Of a stretch of 64,000 nt of DNA, positions 60,411 through 64,000 are shown piece by piece (within the stretch, counting starts at the first letter, position 1; the number at the start of each line of letters is the position of its first letter). Source of the stretch: Treponema sp. (GTDB taxonomy: Bacteria > Spirochaetota > Spirochaetia > Treponematales > Treponemataceae). The stretch is taken from the NCBI GenBank assembly GCA_016290995.1, contig JAEEVR010000003.1, positions 1-64,000 on the forward strand. The letters are read 5' to 3'. The position numbers and the translations under genes were made by a program. Under the pieces are notes generated by a model. That model did not search any database, was not told the DNA's origin, and was given only the letters and a program-made list of their open reading frames with translations.

Positions 60411-60935
60411 TTGGAAATTAGCATTGAAATTGATTCATTAACAGATTGCCTCATTGAACGCGCCTCTGGCGAAAAATTTGACACTGAATTCCGGCTTGTC
60501 GCTAAAACCATAACAAAAGAAGATTCTGTCAAGTTAAAAGCGGAAGGTTGGCTTTTTGATTGGAGCGTTCCTCATCAAGACGGTTGCGAAATATACGCTC
60601 TTACATTAAAAGATTCAACCGAAATAGAGGGCTTGATTGCGTTAAAGCATTTTAGAAGTCAGTTTTTTACATTTGTTGAATTGGTTGAAGCTGCCCCGCG
60701 CAATTATGGACACAACGGAAAATTTATGGGCGTCGGAGCGCATCTATTTGCCATTGCCTGCAAGTTAAGCTGGGACGTTGGAAACGAAGGATATGTTCAA
60801 TTTGTGGCAAAAACCGCGCTAATTGAACATTATCAAAAAACGCTCAATGCAAAACTTATTGATTCGCAAAAGATGTATATCGATTCCGAGGGCGCGATTG
60901 AGTTGATAAAGAAGTATTTTCCACAGGAGAATTGA
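60411..60935 (+). CDS. GNAT-fold acetyltransferase-like protein
   Basis: A 174-aa protein starting at TTG 60411, chosen because GCGGGAGCAAG precedes it and the N-terminus fits. The GNAT core is visible: EIYALTLKDSTEIEGLIALK (beta strands), VELVEAAPRNYG, then GKFMGVGAHLFAIACKLSWD, a motif A/CoA loop with GxGxxL-like spacing, and YVQFVAKTALIEHYQKTL before the C-terminal strand. No acceptor is known. The gene is AT-richer than its neighbours and uses TTA/ATT-type codons, suggesting later acquisition. It is followed after one base by a 69-aa gene, a pair that looks like a small two-gene cassette. Confidence 0.8.
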   Translation: MEISIEIDSLTDCLIERASGEKFDTEFRLVAKTITKEDSVKLKAEGWLFDWSVPHQDGCEIYALTLKDSTEIEGLIALKHFRSQFFTFVELVEAAPRNYGHNGKFMGVGAHLFAIACKLSWDVGNEGYVQFVAKTALIEHYQKTLNAKLIDSQKMYIDSEGAIELIKKYFPQEN

Positions 60936-60936
60936 A

Positions 60937-61146
60937 ATGATTTTATGTCAAGCAAAGCCAATTGTGGCCGCATTTATAACTACAACTTCTACAGACAATT
61001 TTGATCATTTTGGCGAAGCCATGCCAGACGGAAGGCTTGTCGAGCCGTCATCTCCAAAGCCTTTCAGACTCCGAGAAGCGATTCTCCTATCAAAAAAATT
61101 AGGACGCCCTCTTACAGGGGCCGAAATGGAACAATTCTCTATTTAA
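60937..61146 (+). CDS. Small partner protein of the GNAT gene
   Basis: A 69-aa protein, unrecognised beyond its pairing. It starts one base after the GNAT stop, with ACAGGAGAATTGAA as ribosome site. The first 35 residues are unstructured and Pro/Thr-rich; the C-terminal 30 (FRLREAILLSKKLGRPLTGA then EMEQFSI) form two helices ending in a short acidic/hydrophobic tail. It could be an antitoxin-like or substrate-like partner of the acetyltransferase; there is no DNA-binding motif. No other function can be supported. Confidence 0.7.
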   Translation: MILCQAKPIVAAFITTTSTDNFDHFGEAMPDGRLVEPSSPKPFRLREAILLSKKLGRPLTGAEMEQFSI

Positions 61147-61147
61147 T

Positions 61148-61190
61148 AAAAAACGCCGGACCCGCCCCATGCATTGGGCAAAATCCGGCG
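61148..61190 (-). terminator. Terminator for the minus-strand lipoprotein gene
   Basis: CGCCGGA (61154-61160) pairs with TCCGGCG (61184-61190), with an inner GCCC/GGGC stem; on the minus strand it is followed by six T. A second hairpin GCGCG/GCGCG lies at about 61199-61215. Confidence 0.8.
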
Positions 61191-61222
61191 ATTATCCGCG
61201 CGTCCATGCGCGCAAAAAACTG

Positions 61223-62530
61223 TTAGCGAATTTTCTTTAGCCCATAGATTGACGGAGCGCGGAATCCACCATGGCCAGTAATACCAAAGCCTGTGGCTTC
61301 TGGAACATCAAAAGTAAAGAAGCACTGCGCGTAAAGAGTGTCTTTTTCCCTTGTGGCAAGCGCGGTTTCTATTCCGCCTTCGCTGTCAAACGAATCCAAC
61401 TCGCATTCATATACAGCTCCTTCAAAGCTATCTGTTTTAAGACACACCACGGCGTATGAAGTGTTCCAATCAACATGGCCATCAATCAATTCGCTTTGCT
61501 TGGTCGCAAAGTATTCAACAACAGTTCTAAGGTTTTTTACATTATCAGGGGCTTTGTAATTCTTTAACTTTAGAATTACCTTTGTTCCGTCATAAGCTAT
61601 GTCAAGACATCCATCTTTTTTTAAACTTGTAAACTCACCGATTCCGTTCTCCGCAATAACCGAAAGTTTTTCAAATTTGTGGAATTCCTTAAGGTTGACA
61701 TTCTTCGGCTGAAAGTTTACAGTAAAATCATAGCGCTTGCCTGGCTCGCAAAGAGGATAAATACATTCAATATAATCCTTGTCACAAGGATAAAAATCCG
61801 CCCACATTCCATCGCTGCTTTCTATGTAAGACCAATTCCAGCCGCCATATATTTTGTTCAGCTCTTTTTTGTACGAGCCGTTTCCATCACCAACATATTC
61901 TAAATCTTTATTATAGTCGCCGTTATTGTCGCCGACATACTTATATATATATGTTGGGTTTCCGTTTTCGTCTTTCACTTCTCCAAGGACTGCGTTTGGA
62001 TTATAGCAGGACTCCGACGGGCGCGTAATCGTAAACTTAATTCCGCCCGCCACTTTTTCTACTTTAACATGTTCAGTCTGCAAGATTTCCGGTTCCGTAT
62101 CAATGACAACGGTCTTGACGTTTTCTTTCTTGACTTCCTGTCCGCTCGCCGTAACTGTCGCGGGAATTGTTATGGACAGTGTTACGGAGCATTTTTTTGC
62201 TTCAGAAACGCCAGTCACTTTTATCACAAGGGAAGTTTCGGTAGCCGAAACTATCACAGCCTTAAAGCCTATAAATCCAGACGAGCCAACAGAGCGCGAA
62301 ACGGTATTGTCCGAAAACCATTCGCTAACGTCCGTTCCGGCGGAAAGGCTGGCCACTCCCGCCGCGCTCAATTTGTCCGAGGCAGAAGACAAATCAATGG
62401 TTAAAGTTTCTTCATACGTTCTTCTCAACGACGGAGACTCATTACCGCCTCCTGCAGAGTTGGAACAGCCCGCACAAGCCAAAGCGAAAAAAGCCGCAAA
62501 AACAGTGGCCAAATAAGAAAACTTTTTCAT
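61223..62530 (-). CDS. Putative surface/periplasmic lipoprotein, unknown
   Basis: A 435-aa protein. The ATG at 62530 follows TGGGGGATTTT and gives a lipoprotein signal (KKFSYLATVFAAFFALACAG, then C). The mature N-terminus is Gly/Ser/Asn-rich, followed by two Ig-like or beta-sandwich segments (about 45-160: TYEETLTIDLSSASDKL, TSLVIKVTGVSEAKKCSVTL). An imperfect tandem repeat YVGDNNGDYNKDL / YVGDGNGSYKKEL lies near residues 207-235. The C-terminal half is also beta-rich with a GGFRAPSIYG end. No enzyme motif. It belongs to the AT-richer islet and is transcribed from a full-consensus promoter. Confidence 0.75.
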   Translation of the reverse strand: MKKFSYLATVFAAFFALACAGCSNSAGGGNESPSLRRTYEETLTIDLSSASDKLSAAGVASLSAGTDVSEWFSDNTVSRSVGSSGFIGFKAVIVSATETSLVIKVTGVSEAKKCSVTLSITIPATVTASGQEVKKENVKTVVIDTEPEILQTEHVKVEKVAGGIKFTITRPSESCYNPNAVLGEVKDENGNPTYIYKYVGDNNGDYNKDLEYVGDGNGSYKKELNKIYGGWNWSYIESSDGMWADFYPCDKDYIECIYPLCEPGKRYDFTVNFQPKNVNLKEFHKFEKLSVIAENGIGEFTSLKKDGCLDIAYDGTKVILKLKNYKAPDNVKNLRTVVEYFATKQSELIDGHVDWNTSYAVVCLKTDSFEGAVYECELDSFDSEGGIETALATREKDTLYAQCFFTFDVPEATGFGITGHGGFRAPSIYGLKKIR

Positions 62531-62574
62531 AAAATCCCCCATTTCGGAATATGAATATTTACATATTGTTATAA

Positions 62575-62603
62575 ATTATATATGTATTATTTCATACTGT
62601 CAA
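62575..62603 (-). promoter_or_regulatory. Perfect consensus promoter for the lipoprotein gene
   Basis: Minus strand TTGACA (62598-62603), 17-bp spacer, TATAAT (62575-62580). The palindrome at 62605-62621 abuts the -35 box. Confidence 0.85.
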
Positions 62604-62604
62604 T

Positions 62605-62621
62605 AATTACATTATGTAATT
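62605..62621. promoter_or_regulatory. Palindromic operator candidate (XRE/lipoprotein)
   Basis: AATTACAT-T-ATGTAATT, perfect 8-bp arms around one base, lies between the divergent lipoprotein and XRE genes. It sits against the lipoprotein -35 and within the presumed XRE promoter (TATCAT at 62627-62632, six bases before ATG), so one bound regulator could act on both. Confidence 0.55.
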
Positions 62622-62638
62622 TTTAGTATCATCTTATT

Positions 62639-62950
62639 ATGGGTTTCAAGGAAAATTTAAGGGCTGAACTTGATTACAAAGGGATGCTCGTAAAAGAGCT
62701 GGCAAAAAAAAGCGGAATAAAAAAACAGACAATCGACAATTATCTTAGCGCCCACAACTCGATGCCAAGCGCGGAAACAGCCGTAAAACTCGCCAGAGCG
62801 CTGGAAACAAGCGTGGAATTTCTAGTAAGCGGAAAGGCCCCCTCATCTCCTAAAAAGGCAAAAAGAGACCAAGAGATTCTTTTAGAAAACTACCAGCGGC
62901 TTGCTCCCCAAAAAAAGAAACTTATTTTAGACTTGATTCAAACTCTTTAA
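62639..62950 (+). CDS. XRE-family helix-turn-helix regulator
   Basis: A 103-aa protein with an N-terminal HTH_3/XRE DNA-binding domain (about 5-62): FKENLRAELDYKGMLVKELA, KKSGIKKQTIDNYLSAHNSM and KLARALETSVEFLVSG. The C-terminal 35 residues are helical and basic (LLENYQRLAPQKKKLILDLI), probably a dimer helix. The arrangement resembles phage CI-like or toxin-linked regulators of short length. There is no Shine-Dalgarno; a TATCAT box six bases before the ATG predicts a leaderless mRNA. The palindrome upstream is a likely binding site for autoregulation. No phage genes are adjacent. Confidence 0.88.
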   Translation: MGFKENLRAELDYKGMLVKELAKKSGIKKQTIDNYLSAHNSMPSAETAVKLARALETSVEFLVSGKAPSSPKKAKRDQEILLENYQRLAPQKKKLILDLIQTL

Positions 62951-62954
62951 CCAC

Positions 62955-63653
62955 CTATTTCTTCACCGCGACAAACATTAGGCGGGCGCTGTTGGGGAGG
63001 ACTACGTTCCACAAGGCTTCAAAGTCTTTCCATGACTCCTTGCGGTTAGTGGCGCCGCTGGAGTTGCGGAAGGACGGAACGGAATCCTGAATGTAGACAA
63101 AGCGCTGGTCGTAGCCGACGACGGGAACGTAGTGCCAGCCGCCAGGGCAGTTGATCAAAACGATTACGGGAATGTTATGGCTCACCGCGTTCTTCAGCGC
63201 GGCGGCGTCGCCTTTAAAAACGTCCATCTTATAACCGCGCTGTTTGTCCCAAAAATTTTTGAGCGGCTTTGGATTGATTGTTCCGTCAGGATTTTTTTCT
63301 TCTATCTGATCGTATAGTTCCAAGCCCTTTGCGTTTTCTCCGTAAAAGCGCAAGACAAAGGCGGACGACATCGCGCCGCACTCGTTATGCTCTTGGCTTT
63401 CGGCGGCGGGCATTGGGCTAATCATAAACGCTTCAGAGTCCAGGCTGCCGCCGGGAATCGCGCTTTGGTCGTAGGCAGGAGCCTCAATCATTCCGCGCTC
63501 GTAAAAGGCTTGCACCATCTCTTTAGGATAGCGCTTTAAGATTTCGGCAAGCGGGTCCTTTTCTTTGCAGGAAGCAAAGAGCGCGAGGGCTGCAACGCAA
63601 GCAAGCGCCGCGATGCCGCCGCGCTTAAGGCCTTTAAGACGCTCGCGGCTCAC
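62955..63653 (-). CDS. C39-like papain-fold lipoprotein
   Basis: A 232-aa protein. Its N-terminus (RGGIAALACVAALALFASC) is a lipoprotein signal. The mature part looks like a peptidase C39-type cysteine protease: catalytic Cys in EHNECGAMSSAFVLRFYG, His in GGWHYVPVVGYD and the following Asp in YIQDSVPSF. No ABC transporter is attached, unlike bacteriocin-maturing C39 enzymes, so it is a stand-alone envelope enzyme or a degenerate relative. Its ATG overlaps the stop of the SPFH gene by 4 bp, which ties it to that membrane-scaffold gene. Confidence 0.82.
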   Translation of the reverse strand: MSRERLKGLKRGGIAALACVAALALFASCKEKDPLAEILKRYPKEMVQAFYERGMIEAPAYDQSAIPGGSLDSEAFMISPMPAAESQEHNECGAMSSAFVLRFYGENAKGLELYDQIEEKNPDGTINPKPLKNFWDKQRGYKMDVFKGDAAALKNAVSHNIPVIVLINCPGGWHYVPVVGYDQRFVYIQDSVPSFRNSSGATNRKESWKDFEALWNVVLPNSARLMFVAVKK

Positions 63654-64000
63654 TTTACCAATTCCTTAAGGCTTGCGGCAAGACCGGCCATGTTTTGAAT
63701 GTCGGAGGGAACGATAAGCTTTGTGGCTTGTCCGTTGGCGACTTTTTCAAGCGCCTCAAGGCTGCGGAGCTTTATAACGGCGTCGTCGATTTTGGCTTCT
63801 TTGATTATGCGCAAGCCGTCGGCGGTGGCGGACTGAACTTCGCGAATCGCTGCGGCCTCGCCTTCCGCCTTTCTAATCTTGGCTTCCTTTTCGGCTTCGG
63901 CCTGCAAAATCATCGCCTGCTTTTGTCCTTCGGCGACAAGGATTTCGCTTTGCTTTTGTCCTTCGGCGATAAGAATCTTTTCGCGGCGCTCTCGTTCGGC
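63650..64000 (-). CDS. SPFH/band-7 (stomatin-like) protein, C-terminal fragment
   Basis: The C-terminal 116 residues of a gene whose start lies beyond the window. Visible is the coiled-coil with repeated AEGQKQ-type heptads (IAEGQKQSEILVAEGQKQAM), continuing AEAEKEAKIRKAEGEAAAI, and the end VANGQATKLIVPSDIQNMAG, typical of stomatin/paraslipin proteins that form rings on the membrane and often work with a NfeD or protease partner. The tandem AEGQKQ unit is doubled in the DNA (GCCGAAGGACAAAAGCA twice). It overlaps the C39-like gene. Confidence 0.88.
   Translation of the reverse strand, partial: AERERREKILIAEGQKQSEILVAEGQKQAMILQAEAEKEAKIRKAEGEAAAIREVQSATADGLRIIKEAKIDDAVIKLRSLEALEKVANGQATKLIVPSDIQNMAGLAASLKELVK

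Noticed and set aside
60257-60532. 92-residue N-terminal extension of ArgG
   Set aside because: It crosses the argG promoter and the divergent GNAT promoter; the ATG with AGGAG at 60256 gives the normal protein.
62639-62950. XRE gene as a sign of a prophage or integrated element
   Set aside because: No integrase, structural phage gene, attachment repeat or tRNA is seen nearby.

Overview
The window looks like chromosome of a treponeme-like spirochaete of moderate, roughly balanced G+C. Supporting evidence seen in the sequence: two FlaB-type flagellins followed by flaG and fliD; a tamB-bamA-ompH-mutS cluster in the order known from Treponema pallidum; a very long GreA with a large non-GreA N-terminal region; many TPR and ankyrin proteins; and relaxed spirochaetal lipoprotein signal sequences. 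The species cannot be named from this window. No rRNA, tRNA, CRISPR array, transposase or prophage gene was recognised.

Layout. 1-2.5 kb: end of an RND-type exporter with a LolA-like periplasmic protein and an outer-membrane barrel. 2.6-7.6 kb (minus): an amino-acid operon thrA - DAHP synthase/prephenate dehydratase fusion - ilvN. 7.7-11.7 kb (minus): a pantothenate/CoA cluster panB-panC-coaC-coaB-coaX-panD. 11.8-13.6 kb: an unknown protein and rdgB. 13.7-20.2 kb (plus): flagellar filament region flaB-flaB-flaG-fliD-unknown-PilZ. 20.3-21.8 kb: small unknown gene, tsaE, tsaB. 21.9-31.9 kb (minus): mutS, ompH/skp, bamA, tamB. 32.0-37.6 kb: tmk, an unknown secreted protein, an S41-like lipoprotein, aroB, cysteine desulfurase. 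37.6-40.2 kb (minus): rlmN and two TPR-type genes; deoC diverges from them. 41.1-45.9 kb (minus): four-gene unit around giant greA. 46.1-50.1 kb: fba and a 928-aa ankyrin lipoprotein. 50.1-58.9 kb: chemoreceptor, M13 peptidase, HD-GYP protein, RNB nuclease, LRR protein, methyltransferase. 59.0-60.3 kb: argG. 60.4-62.9 kb: an AT-richer islet (GNAT gene plus tiny partner, lipoprotein, XRE regulator). 63-64 kb: a C39-like lipoprotein overlapping an SPFH gene that runs off the window.

Three observations cut across the genes. First, at least seven genes (rdgB, aroB, deoC, the M13 peptidase, the HD-GYP gene, the RNB nuclease and probably the XRE gene) have a -10-like hexamer ending exactly 6-7 nt before the start codon and no Shine-Dalgarno, which predicts leaderless mRNAs. 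Second, the two flagellin genes have long structured leaders, and the first carries two hairpins with GGA in the loop, as expected for CsrA control. Third, a short low-complexity sequence (core CAAGACCAAAAGGCGGGC, often as a 36-bp tandem pair) sits in frame inside unrelated housekeeping genes (tsaB, a methyltransferase, aroB, an LRR gene) and apparently in a shifted frame in coaB. It behaves like a protein-coding dispersed repeat and is the most unusual signal in the window.
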